From Gluconobacter frateurii (GTDB lineage: Bacteria > Pseudomonadota > Alphaproteobacteria > Acetobacterales > Acetobacteraceae), in assembly GCF_002723955.1 (NCBI RefSeq), contig NZ_BEWN01000001.1:1054001-1118000 (forward strand): a stretch of DNA of 64,000 nucleotides, written 5' to 3'. Below the pieces are notes generated by a model. That model was not told where the DNA came from, searched no databases, and saw nothing but the letters and a program-made list of their open reading frames with translations. The first letter of the stretch is position 1. Each line of letters begins with the position of its first letter. Of the stretch, positions 15,804 through 24,104 are shown piece after piece. The translations under genes were made by a program, and so were the position numbers.

Positions 15804-16444
15804 CGGCGGAGCCTCACCAGACGCGCCGCACGAACACCCTCATAACTGACCTGATACCGCGTCATGGCCGGGCGCGTGAGAGCCAAGCGCTGCGCCTTCG
15901 TCAGGGTGACAGACGAAATGGCAGCCTTGAAAGCCGCCGCAATGGTGCTGATCGCACTGGCCGCCGTCGTGATCTCACTCACCAGTGAAGCGCCGAGTTG
16001 CGCAGCATAATCGCTTGCTACAGACGACAGCAGGGTTGCGAGCTGCTGGATATCCGCCAGCAGCGACGTCACCACATCAGGAACGCTGCCCGTGCTCAGT
16101 GTCAGAGACAGCGACGTGCCAGCGTAGGTCTCGAAATTACTCAGTCCGGTCTGAACCGTCGTCAGAAGAGACGTGATGGCTGCGGCCTGTGTGGCTCCGA
16201 TCAGGGAGGAAAGCTGTGCGATTCCTACAACCGTCTTTCCAGCCGACAGAACTGCGGTGCCGTAGGACACCAGCTCGTCAACGTCGATGGTCAGCGTCTT
16301 GGCGCCATCGGCGGACGTGCTGGTCGAACACCCCGGCAACGATGCAAGGGACAGCCCCACAGCGGCCCCGGAAAACACACGCCCCAGGAACCGGCGACGG
16401 CTGCGGTTAAGCGTTTCGGACTGGACAACAACACGATCAATCAT
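15800..16444 (-). CDS. Prophage-encoded Tat lipoprotein
   Basis: A 214-aa protein whose N-terminus has a twin-arginine motif (SRRRFLG, residues 15-21), a hydrophobic stretch and a lipobox LPGC with Cys39. This predicts export in folded form by the Tat system, then lipidation. The rest is rich in Ala, Ser and Thr and largely helical, with no cofactor motif that I recognise. A Tat signal on a phage structural-region gene is unusual. It overlaps the upstream gene by 8 bases and the next by 4. Confidence 0.8.
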   Translation of the reverse strand: MIDRVVVQSETLNRSRRRFLGRVFSGAAVGLSLASLPGCSTSTSADGAKTLTIDVDELVSYGTAVLSAGKTVVGIAQLSSLIGATQAAAITSLLTTVQTGLSNFETYAGTSLSLTLSTGSVPDVVTSLLADIQQLATLLSSVASDYAAQLGASLVSEITTAASAISTIAAAFKAAISSVTLTKAQRLALTRPAMTRYQVSYEGVRAARLVRLRR

Positions 16445-16916
16445 GGGAAGCTCCTGCTTTTTCAGTTTTCGAATTTAATGGAGCGGTGCCCGCATCCGGT
16501 GCCGCCAGCGCGGGAGCATCTGCCAGTTCGCTCTGCGGTGGCACGACTGCGACAGGAAACGGCGGTAGCGGTGGAAACTCGGTTAATGAGTGACCCGCAA
16601 CGGCCTCCAGAGCGTGGACCTGCAAACGCGCCCCGATTGCCTGCTCGTAAACAGTCTGAAGGGTTTCGGCAGACGCGATTGCATGCGCTCGCGCCGCCGC
16701 TTCCAGCAGGACAACGCGCTCATACGACGCTGACAGAACAGATTCTCTTTTCTGGGCGGTATCCAGCAACCTCAGCGCCTGATCGCCAGCGGTCAGCCTG
16801 TTCGACTGGGAGCGCAGGCGATACTGCCCCACTGCACCGGCCCACCCACCGACAGCCCCAAACGCCCACTGAATAGGGTCGCCCCATTCGTGCCAGAACG
16901 CCGCGAGAAAACTCAT
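16437..16916 (-). CDS. Small phage protein with N-terminal membrane segment
   Basis: A 159-aa protein. Residues about 10-30 (around PIQWAFGAVGGWAGAVGQY) are hydrophobic and may span the membrane once. The middle is helical (LLDTAQKRESVLSASYERV) and the C-terminus is Pro/Ala-rich. The ATG at 16916 overlaps the end of the fibre gene by 4 bases; a longer upstream start is not favoured. It could belong to a lysis group with the two lipoprotein genes that follow, but no holin family is recognised. Confidence 0.6.
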   Translation of the reverse strand: MSFLAAFWHEWGDPIQWAFGAVGGWAGAVGQYRLRSQSNRLTAGDQALRLLDTAQKRESVLSASYERVVLLEAAARAHAIASAETLQTVYEQAIGARLQVHALEAVAGHSLTEFPPLPPFPVAVVPPQSELADAPALAAPDAGTAPLNSKTEKAGASHD

Positions 16917-19507
16917 TGCGCCACCAGCGCGGCGTTCGTGCTGTCTCGCCAGCCAGAGACTGAAGCGTGCCACCAGACAGGCACGCCCACCACACCGTTC
17001 ACTTTGCAGTCCGAACACCAGACCTGCGCGCCGTCATCGTCGGCAGTCGGCAGGCTGTTCAGCGTGAACGATCCCGCCACGAACGCTCCACCGTAGTTTC
17101 CAGTGTACGGACTGATTTTCGCATTGGCGTAACTGGTGCTGTGAAAATAGCTGCACAGAGACGGCGTGGCGCTGTCGCACATATTGACGCTCTTGCCAGC
17201 GGCCAGGTTGATATCTCCTGATACGGTGATCGCGCTGTCGAACACAGCCGTGCCTACCGTTTCCAGAGAGGCCAATTTAGCCGCACCACCGGTCGTCAAT
17301 GCGCCGTCCACGTAGAACGTCCCGGCCAGACCGTTTTTGTTGGCCACGACCTGGTGCAGCACGGGTCCGGTCGTAGATGTCGCATCTACCAGATACTGGT
17401 AACCGCCCATCACGCCGTCGCTGTCGTTCAGACCTAAGGATTTACCGGCGGCAACGCTGACATTTCCGTCCGCCAGCAGCGCGCCCTTCAGGTGGAGGCC
17501 TGGTGCCCCTTGAGCGCCAGAGTATGAAGCACTGGTCCCAGCCTGGGAATTGAACGCGATATTCATCTGGTAGGTGCTGTCAGAATACGCGTACGCCGCA
17601 TTGGACCCGTTGGGATCAACCGTGTAGAGCGCGGCTCCGTTGCCAGTCAGGATATCGCCGCCCGACACAATTTTTCCATGTGAGTCCACGTAGGCGCAGG
17701 CATTATAGCCGCACAGGCCAATCCCGTTTTTGTATGCCTGCGGGTTCAGCTCAATTCGCTCTTGGATGGTCCCCAGCTGCCCGCGACCGGCCCCAACAGA
17801 CACGCCATAGCTGATGGTCTCGTTTGCGTAATCCGTTGTACTGCCGGGGTCTGTGGCGAACCGCTGAGCCCACCACATCGGGCGAATATACGTGAAATTA
17901 CTGAAGGTCTGGCCGCCTGTATTGGTGGACGACGCCAGGCTGGCGATGACGGCAGTCGTCGGACCACCAGAAACGTCCCGAGACGGTCCCTCCAGCGGCC
18001 CAACGTATAGTGGATCAGATTGGACAGCCGTTGCGTACCAGTTCGGTGCCATCACCAGGAGGTTACTATTTCCCCCTGCGAGGGCGAGGTTATAGCTTCC
18101 ATCTGCTGGCTGATCGCCACCGTAGGAAATCGTGAGGCCGTGAAGCGTTCGACCACGCACACCCGACGCGGTGGAACCGCCCCACAGGTCGATCTCATTC
18201 GCTTCACACTGCCGGGTGAGTGTGTCCACCTCTGTCGTCAGACACGCGACAGTCTGGTTCATATTGAATTTTTTGTACGCACCCCCGATGAAAACGCTCG
18301 GTGTCCGATAAGTCCATGTGGGGCTGGCGCTGTCTGCGTCGATCAGGTCGCCGCTATTCTGACCGGGAGCAGTCGTCACCGTCGCGGCGCTGGCCTCGGT
18401 GCGCCAACCAGCTGCACGACCGTCTGGATCACTGACGATATTCAGGACCGTGTAGTCAGTCCCCTGGGTCCACGAGGCCACATATCCGTAATAGACGTTA
18501 GGCGTAAACGTGGCAGTCGTCAGCGTTTGGCCGTTCCAGTTCGTCCAGTAGCTGCCACCGGCAGCGTTTCCCCCAGGCGCGTCATAATTGGCATACACGC
18601 GCATCCATTGCTTCAGCAGACGGATCTGAGCGGTGCTCAGGGCAGGCGTGATCGTGACAGTTGATCCCGTCAGCGCGACAGTTCGCGGGGTACTGTCGTC
18701 ACGCGTGACCTGCGAACCGGCCTCAATCCTGAACGGGGTGATCTGGCTGCCAACGTACAATGAGCAGCCGTCGTCGTTGCCACAACCGTTGCGGCCCGTC
18801 CCCTGGTCGCCAATCGTGTCGTAAATAGCCGCGATCGCGCCGCCAGAATCGCTCATTGACCACGGTGAACCCGTCACTTTGAGATAACCGTCGTCGTGGT
18901 CCGTGTGGCCACCAACTAGCGTCGTATTTGGATAGAGGAACGGATCTCCGTTATTCCAGCCTGACGAAAACGACGGCCGCGCCGTATAGCCGTTCCCCGC
19001 AGGAATAAAGCCGCCGCCGATATAGGACTGCCCCCACGCAGATCCCGTCGTATTCACAGGGGCTGTCACAGCACCGTTAGCGTCCAGGCCCGCCAACCCA
19101 ATAATCCCGCTGGCCGTTGGTGCGTTGACACCCGCTTTCAACAGGAAGTTGGCATTCAGCGTCGTCAATAAATCGAACGTATTTTTCAGCGCGGCATTGG
19201 CCGTTGTCTGCGTTGTAGAAATCGTGTCTGACGCCGCTTTTTCAGCAGCCAGAGCGCGATTGGTCTCTGTCGCAAGCCCTGTGGCGTTCTGCCCGAGCTG
19301 CGACAGAACCACAGAAATCGGCTGTCCGCCTAGCATCGTCGCAGGATCGAGATTGATGAATTTCGCAATCCCGTCCTGGCCGATCTGATAGGTCGGATTG
19401 AGCCGACTGGAAGCAATTCCACCACCAGGCGTGAAAATCGGCGCTGCGCTTCCGAAAGCCGGGATCGTCAGAGCTGCCAGCAAAACCAAACAACGACGCA
19501 TGCTCAT
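16913..19507 (-). CDS. Large tail fibre/spike-like protein with N-terminal signal peptide
   Basis: An 864-aa protein. The N-terminus (MSMRRCLVLLAALTIPAFGSAA) looks like a Sec signal peptide. A helical, probably trimeric coiled-coil segment follows around residues 75-110 (ETNRALAAEKAASDTISTTQ), then long Gly/Ser/Thr-rich beta stretches with repeated modules such as AAGKSLGLNDSDG and AAGKSVNMCDS. That build is typical of phage tail fibres or spikes that bind cell-surface sugars. Position after the baseplate genes supports a fibre role. A signal peptide on a fibre is odd, because fibres normally assemble in the cytosol; the protein may instead be exported. Confidence 0.75.
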   Translation of the reverse strand: MSMRRCLVLLAALTIPAFGSAAPIFTPGGGIASSRLNPTYQIGQDGIAKFINLDPATMLGGQPISVVLSQLGQNATGLATETNRALAAEKAASDTISTTQTTANAALKNTFDLLTTLNANFLLKAGVNAPTASGIIGLAGLDANGAVTAPVNTTGSAWGQSYIGGGFIPAGNGYTARPSFSSGWNNGDPFLYPNTTLVGGHTDHDDGYLKVTGSPWSMSDSGGAIAAIYDTIGDQGTGRNGCGNDDGCSLYVGSQITPFRIEAGSQVTRDDSTPRTVALTGSTVTITPALSTAQIRLLKQWMRVYANYDAPGGNAAGGSYWTNWNGQTLTTATFTPNVYYGYVASWTQGTDYTVLNIVSDPDGRAAGWRTEASAATVTTAPGQNSGDLIDADSASPTWTYRTPSVFIGGAYKKFNMNQTVACLTTEVDTLTRQCEANEIDLWGGSTASGVRGRTLHGLTISYGGDQPADGSYNLALAGGNSNLLVMAPNWYATAVQSDPLYVGPLEGPSRDVSGGPTTAVIASLASSTNTGGQTFSNFTYIRPMWWAQRFATDPGSTTDYANETISYGVSVGAGRGQLGTIQERIELNPQAYKNGIGLCGYNACAYVDSHGKIVSGGDILTGNGAALYTVDPNGSNAAYAYSDSTYQMNIAFNSQAGTSASYSGAQGAPGLHLKGALLADGNVSVAAGKSLGLNDSDGVMGGYQYLVDATSTTGPVLHQVVANKNGLAGTFYVDGALTTGGAAKLASLETVGTAVFDSAITVSGDINLAAGKSVNMCDSATPSLCSYFHSTSYANAKISPYTGNYGGAFVAGSFTLNSLPTADDDGAQVWCSDCKVNGVVGVPVWWHASVSGWRDSTNAALVAQ

Positions 19508-19884
19508 GCCTCCTGGATCGGCCCGGTGCCGTTTTGGTAGAGTTCGCCCGATCCCGTGACGGGATCGTATCCGGTGGCCGTATCAGGCAGAGCCGTGGGC
19601 ACCGTGAGATTTCCGGCCTCCGACACGCCCAGACGTGGCTTTCCACCGAGCAGCAGCGCTCCGTTTTTATCCAGAACTGCCAGTGACGCGCCGCCCAGAG
19701 ACTGGGCGATACCTTCTGCCAGCCCCGTGACCGGAACCTGGGTTCCGTCAGAATAGGAAAACACAAGCTCGCCCGTGGTGGCGTTAAAGCCGATGGCCGT
19801 AACCTGAGCGGTCGCATCTGGCGTCCCGCCCGGACTGACCGTCACCGCAGCCACGCCTGCTGAATTGTTCACATCCACACTCAT
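19504..19884 (-). CDS. Small tail-region protein
   Basis: A 126-aa protein, rich in Gly, Ala, Thr and Val and probably all-beta, with short repeats (VTGLAEGIAQSLGGASLAVLD). It overlaps the large fibre gene by 4 bases (ATGA). It is likely a fibre connector or adaptor, but no family is recognised. Confidence 0.6.
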   Translation of the reverse strand: MSVDVNNSAGVAAVTVSPGGTPDATAQVTAIGFNATTGELVFSYSDGTQVPVTGLAEGIAQSLGGASLAVLDKNGALLLGGKPRLGVSEAGNLTVPTALPDTATGYDPVTGSGELYQNGTGPIQEA

Positions 19885-20210
19885 GATGCGCTCCCGGCAC
19901 GCGTCACCGGCGTGCTGACCTGAATTGCAAATTGTTCGGAAAACTGGATCACACCGTCCGGCCGGAGGAACCTCAGATCACAGAACAGCCGACCGCACGG
20001 CCAGCTGATCGGACCTGATGCCCAGAGATTGACGATCCCGACGTGCCCGACTGGCGGGCGTCCCGACAGGTCTGCCACCAGCACACCCAGCGCGTCCCGG
20101 ACCTGCGCAGTAATCGCAAAACCGGACAGATCAATCGGCGCGCCCGAACGATCAGCAATCCGACAGGAAATCTGGAACGTCTGGCCATTTCTGACCTGAA
20201 GCGCTGTCAC
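19881..20210 (-). CDS. Small tail-region beta protein
   Basis: A 109-aa protein with a GTG start that overlaps the preceding stop (GTGA). The pattern (FQISCRIADRSGAPIDLSG, then ITAQVRDALG) resembles the N-terminal beta-sandwich domain of phage baseplate or fibre-network proteins of the BppU type. No firm family assignment is possible. Confidence 0.6.
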   Translation of the reverse strand: MTALQVRNGQTFQISCRIADRSGAPIDLSGFAITAQVRDALGVLVADLSGRPPVGHVGIVNLWASGPISWPCGRLFCDLRFLRPDGVIQFSEQFAIQVSTPVTRAGSAS

Positions 20211-20392
20211 TCGGACGCCTCATAAACAGAGCCGATCCGATAAGTGCCGTCAGGATCAGCGACGGCAGCCAGACCATCTCCTGGCTCCCACGCCTGCACG
20301 CCGTCCCACAGAACCCGGTTGACGACTGTGCCAGCTGGCGACCCGTCAACAGCAACGGTGCGATAAACTGCATATCCAATCACGGACGACAT
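20207..20392 (-). CDS. Very small tail-region protein
   Basis: A 61-aa protein starting at the ATG at 20392 that overlaps the fibre stop (TGATG). Strand-rich sequence (WDGVQAWEPGDGLAAV) suggests a small carbohydrate-binding or capping module of the fibre. The tight overlaps on both sides support it as a real gene. Confidence 0.6.
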   Translation of the reverse strand: MSSVIGYAVYRTVAVDGSPAGTVVNRVLWDGVQAWEPGDGLAAVADPDGTYRIGSVYEASE

Positions 20393-21294
20393 CAGCCCAA
20401 CTCCCAAATCAGTATCCGACCCATTCCGCCAACCCCACCGGTCATGCTGCCAGCGCCTACAGTGCCCGTACCGCCTGCGCCCGCACCGAACCCGCTCGTC
20501 GGTCCGAGTGCTCCGTCAGATGCACTCGTGGTCGCATTGCCACTTCCGACGCCCATCTTGCTGTCTGGTCCGATTGGTGGAACCGGAACGCTCGCTGTAG
20601 TCCCGTCCGAATTGGGGATTAGGAATCCCGACGACCCGTTTGCCCCCTGCAACGCGTGGATCATCTGCATTCCGGTCGTCGGTGTGTATGTGACGGTTCC
20701 GCCAATACCCTGCCCAGTCCAGGCAGCTTTCCCGGCCGCAATGGAACCTGTCGTCGTGCCAGCACGGCCCCCGTTACACTGCACCAGACTACCAAACGAG
20801 GTGGTCCCACCATCGCTGCCGTCCGCCCCCCGATAACCCAGCCCCGGAGCGCCGATAGTCAGCTGCATGTTCGCAACTGGCAGGAGTGCCAGATTAATCA
20901 GGAGTTGCGCCCAGCTCCCGGCACCGCTCGCAGACCCGCAGGCCGCAGGGTTGGAACTGTTGCTGCCCCCCAGTGCACCGCCGCCGCCGCCGCCAGGGCC
21001 CTGCATCTGGACCAGCAGGGATTTGGCATCTGATCCTGGCGTGTACGTGCGGGAACTCGTGACATCCACAACCCGCAACAGCCGTCCCTTGGCGATCGCT
21101 TGCCAAAGCTGGGTTTCGTCGTTGGAAGATCCCGTCAGCCCCGATTGCTCGATGCAATGCATGACCTCATTGATGGTCGGGTTGAACACCGTTTCGTCCA
21201 GATCCGTGCCGTCCCGCTGCCCTGGAATGAGATTGGCAAACTGGCGACGGCCCTGAGCGTCCACAACATTGCCAGGCGCACTGATATAATCCAC
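20392..21294 (-). CDS. Glycine-rich tail fibre protein
   Basis: A 300-aa protein. The N-terminal 70 residues (DETVFNPTINEVMHCIEQSG) resemble baseplate-binding regions of tail fibres. From residue 100 on it is Gly/Ser-rich, with a GPGGGGGGALGG run and later GAGAGGTGTVGAGSM, like polyglycine-helix receptor-binding tips. It follows gp48 at once, where Mu carries its fibre gene S. Confidence 0.75.
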   Translation of the reverse strand: MDYISAPGNVVDAQGRRQFANLIPGQRDGTDLDETVFNPTINEVMHCIEQSGLTGSSNDETQLWQAIAKGRLLRVVDVTSSRTYTPGSDAKSLLVQMQGPGGGGGGALGGSNSSNPAACGSASGAGSWAQLLINLALLPVANMQLTIGAPGLGYRGADGSDGGTTSFGSLVQCNGGRAGTTTGSIAAGKAAWTGQGIGGTVTYTPTTGMQMIHALQGANGSSGFLIPNSDGTTASVPVPPIGPDSKMGVGSGNATTSASDGALGPTSGFGAGAGGTGTVGAGSMTGGVGGMGRILIWELG

Positions 21295-21837
21295 TCAGAC
21301 CCACTCCCCATTGACGCGAAACAGCACGATCGTGTCGGCGGGTGCCGCCAGTTCGATCTGGGTTCTCAGGCCCGCGTTGTCCTCGGCCAGATCACAGAAC
21401 CAGTAAAAACGGAGCGTGTGCTGGCTGCACGTGGCCGCACCGCACTTCGCCACACCGCAGATCGCGGGCTCCGGTTCCGTGACCGTGACGGCAATCCCGT
21501 AAGACGTTCCCATGCCCTCGATATCGACAATCCGAGCGCCGCCGGTTGCCGTCCACCGGGCCTGCAACAGAGCCCGCAGCTCGTCATCCGTGAGCGATCC
21601 CACATCCCGCCCGGATGGATCAGGCCCCAGTAGGTCCTGGTAGTCCTGCAACAGCAGAACTGACGTGCCCGGACAGAACTCGTTCTGAAGCGCCGCAACA
21701 TCGCCTTCCAGGATGGCGCGGGCACTGGCAAACGCCTGCATCAATGCCGCGACGTTCGGGCCGGACAGCGCAGATCCCGGAGGAAGCAGGGAGCGCAGTT
21801 CGCTCGCAATCGTGTCAGCGGACCGTCCTACGATCAT
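21295..21837 (-). CDS. Mu gp48-like baseplate/tail protein (DUF2313)
   Basis: A 180-aa protein with the family pattern LRSLLPPGSALSGP near the N-terminus, then LLGPDPSGRD and LRALLQARWTATGG. This matches Mu gp48, the equivalent of P2 gpI, which links the baseplate to the fibres. The start overlaps the gp47 stop by 4 bases. Confidence 0.85.
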   Translation of the reverse strand: MIVGRSADTIASELRSLLPPGSALSGPNVAALMQAFASARAILEGDVAALQNEFCPGTSVLLLQDYQDLLGPDPSGRDVGSLTDDELRALLQARWTATGGARIVDIEGMGTSYGIAVTVTEPEPAICGVAKCGAATCSQHTLRFYWFCDLAEDNAGLRTQIELAAPADTIVLFRVNGEWV

Positions 21838-22907
21838 GATGCCGCTGCCCAGGTAATTGTTCCCAGAACAGCCCTTTGCGGGGCCACCAACTGAATATCT
21901 GCGGCCGGTGAGACCAGGACGTTCGATCCCGGTGCCGCTGCGTAAATTTTCGCCTGAAGCGCCTCAACCGAGATCAGAGGCGCAACACCGAGCCCCAGAT
22001 AATACGGTGACAGGGCGTTGGTGACGGCCGCGCGGTTCGCCGCGGTGTCAGAGGCCAGCTTGATCGTCAGATCCTGCGGAACAACTACGGTCGCAACGGC
22101 CGTGAAATTCGCCCGGACCGGAGCAGATGCCGCGATCACACTCTGCATCTGCGCAACCTGTGCAGCCGTCGGAGCGACACCCAGAACCAGCTCGAAGATC
22201 ACCCCGACGGTCCCGATACCGACCCAGCCTTTCACAACGTCCACCAGAACAGCGCCGCCGCCCGTGGCCCATTTCGTGTAATCTGCAACCGTTCCCGAAC
22301 CCGGTGGCGTCCGGACGGACGCGATAATACGCGCACGCCAGCTCTCAACGCCCTCAATCGCCGCACCACCTGCAAAGCCGTTCGCATCCACGGCAACAGA
22401 CGAGACGCCCGCAATCGGTGACAGCAATGTCAGGCCAGTGCCGCCCAGCAGGTTCCCGGCCGTTCCCGTTGTGGTGCAGGTCGCGTCCACTGTCGCGGTT
22501 GCACCGGCTGCAATCGTTAGCGCCTCATTGGTCGCCCATTGAACCGACCCATCAGACGTCAGCAATGTCCCGGCCGGGATCGTGACGGACGCGCTGGCCG
22601 TAAACACAACCATCCCGACCGCAGCCGTCGCCGGATTGCGCGGCGTCCGCCACATCAGGGCATGATCGGGCAATTTCCCGTTTTCGGTCGCCGTCGTGAC
22701 AATGACTTCCAGCAGGCAATCCCGAATGAACAGATAGATTTCGTAGTCAGACAGCCCATGCAGAACAGCCAGAACCTGCTCGAACGTGGCCGGTGCTGTC
22801 GCATCCAGTGTGACGATCGTGCCATCCTGTGCCTGGAACTGCTGCCCGGCCAGCGCCGTGATAAACCGCTGCGCCAGCGTCTGCGGTGTCGGGATCTGCG
22901 CACTCAC
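21834..22907 (-). CDS. Mu gp47-like baseplate wedge protein (gpJ family)
   Basis: A 357-aa protein of the baseplate J family, visible in GTLLTSDGSVQWATNEALTI, GTAGNLLGG and the segment SWRARIIASVRTPPGSGTVADYTKWA. Forms wedges around the baseplate hub. It has a GTG start that overlaps the gp46 stop. Confidence 0.88.
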   Translation of the reverse strand: MSAQIPTPQTLAQRFITALAGQQFQAQDGTIVTLDATAPATFEQVLAVLHGLSDYEIYLFIRDCLLEVIVTTATENGKLPDHALMWRTPRNPATAAVGMVVFTASASVTIPAGTLLTSDGSVQWATNEALTIAAGATATVDATCTTTGTAGNLLGGTGLTLLSPIAGVSSVAVDANGFAGGAAIEGVESWRARIIASVRTPPGSGTVADYTKWATGGGAVLVDVVKGWVGIGTVGVIFELVLGVAPTAAQVAQMQSVIAASAPVRANFTAVATVVVPQDLTIKLASDTAANRAAVTNALSPYYLGLGVAPLISVEALQAKIYAAAPGSNVLVSPAADIQLVAPQRAVLGTITWAAAS

Positions 22908-23392
22908 AGCGTCTGCACCTGTGCGGAAACACCATAATCCTGCGCACTGACAGTGACGTTCAACCGCCCGCGCTGTGTGCCCCAGGCCGCAGACGTATCA
23001 ATCTCGATCCCATGATAATCCGCTATCGGCTCGACCGCCTCCGCGGCCGCGTTCTCGACGTCCTGCCGCGTTGTTTCGTCCTGCTTCCCGCGCTCATACA
23101 GCCAGAACCGGTTCCCCAGACGCTGCCCGTCCGGCAGCAACACATCTCCCGGCCAGCCACGACGTGAAAAAACGCCGCCCTCGGTTCCGGCCGGAGCCGT
23201 CAGAAGTTCTGGAATAACGTCGTCTGTATCGGCGCGACGGTCTGACCCCATCGCGATCAGCAGGGAAGACACGGGCGTGCGGTCAACCGCAATCCGCCCG
23301 CGCCCGTTGCCGGTCGGCACGATCATCAGATCACATGCGCCCGTAAGCGCATTGATCCCAATCTGCATTGTGCAAAACGTCGTCGTCGGCAT
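22904..23392 (-). CDS. Mu gp46-like baseplate wedge protein (gpW/gp25 family)
   Basis: A 162-aa protein with features of Mu gp46: WPGDVLLPDGQRLGNRFWLYERGKQ and a C-terminal beta region (RGRLNVTVSAQDYG). It initiates wedge and sheath assembly at the baseplate. It is the first gene after a copy of the 19-nt late motif (23430-23448), so a new late transcript may start here. Confidence 0.85.
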   Translation of the reverse strand: MPTTTFCTMQIGINALTGACDLMIVPTGNGRGRIAVDRTPVSSLLIAMGSDRRADTDDVIPELLTAPAGTEGGVFSRRGWPGDVLLPDGQRLGNRFWLYERGKQDETTRQDVENAAAEAVEPIADYHGIEIDTSAAWGTQRGRLNVTVSAQDYGVSAQVQTL

Positions 23393-23546
23393 AGGCGCGA
23401 CTATTCGCCAGAGCCGGGAACGCGATAACGGTCCGGGATCATACCCCCGGATTTACTGCGCTTCAGAAACTGTAAAACAGACGTGTCCATGCCGGGGCAT
23501 CGTGCCCGCCGGATCTGTCCCCGTTCAGGGAAGCGATTGCACCCCG
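23393..23546. other. Intergenic region within the tail cluster
   Basis: A 154-bp gap inside an otherwise gap-free late block. It holds late motif copy 3. In Mu the late tail promoter is at a comparable place, before the P region. Confidence 0.55.
23430..23448 (-). promoter_or_regulatory. Late-promoter motif, copy 3 (before gp46)
   Basis: On the - strand this reads GGGGGTA-TGATCC-CGGACC. It lies 37 nt before the gp46 start codon. The pattern GGGGGTA-N6-CGGACC is shared exactly with two other intergenic sites. The flanking CGTTA is shared with copy 2. Confidence 0.7.
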
Positions 23547-24104
23547 TTACTGCGGTTTGCCCGTAGTCCCTGAACCCGTCTGAACCCCGGAATGCGTATG
23601 TGTGGACAGGGAAATCCCGGCACCCTTCACATCGCCCTGAGCCACGATCGTCTCCGTGACCGTCAGCTTCCCGGTAATCGCGACCCCGTCTGGCGTCACG
23701 TCCAGAACCGTCTGCCCACCGATTGAAACCAGCAGTTCCTGATGCGCGTCAACCCTGACGATCTTGCCGTCCTGAAGATAGATTTTCTGACCAACAGAAT
23801 CATACTGGCAGCTTTCGCCAGCCGTCAGGCCACCCATCCGGGCCGCAGCCGGATTGGCAGGTGGCAGCGCAATCACATCAGACGGATCAGAGCCCACCTG
23901 GATCAGGTGCGTGATCGCCCCATCCAACGGCACGGACGACGCGAACCCGAACGGCTGCCAGACCGGCACCTGGCTCCGCACCTGCCCATAATGCGCCTGC
24001 AACGTCAGCAGCTGCTCCGGCCCGGTATCGTCCAGATCCTCGACAACTGCCCGGACGTGCTGCCCCCTCAGTGCGTGGTGCAACTCTGTCAGCGGATCGC
24101 TCAC
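23547..24104 (-). CDS. Mu gp45-like baseplate spike protein (gpV)
   Basis: A 185-aa protein of the gpV/gp45 baseplate-assembly family: SVPLDGAITHLIQVGSDPSD, then GESCQYDSVGQKIYL, and an OB-fold followed by a C-terminal beta-helix with the HTHSGVQTG motif. HxH motifs in such spikes bind an iron ion at the tip. It has a GTG start that overlaps the gp44 stop. Confidence 0.88.
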   Translation of the reverse strand: MSDPLTELHHALRGQHVRAVVEDLDDTGPEQLLTLQAHYGQVRSQVPVWQPFGFASSVPLDGAITHLIQVGSDPSDVIALPPANPAAARMGGLTAGESCQYDSVGQKIYLQDGKIVRVDAHQELLVSIGGQTVLDVTPDGVAITGKLTVTETIVAQGDVKGAGISLSTHTHSGVQTGSGTTGKPQ

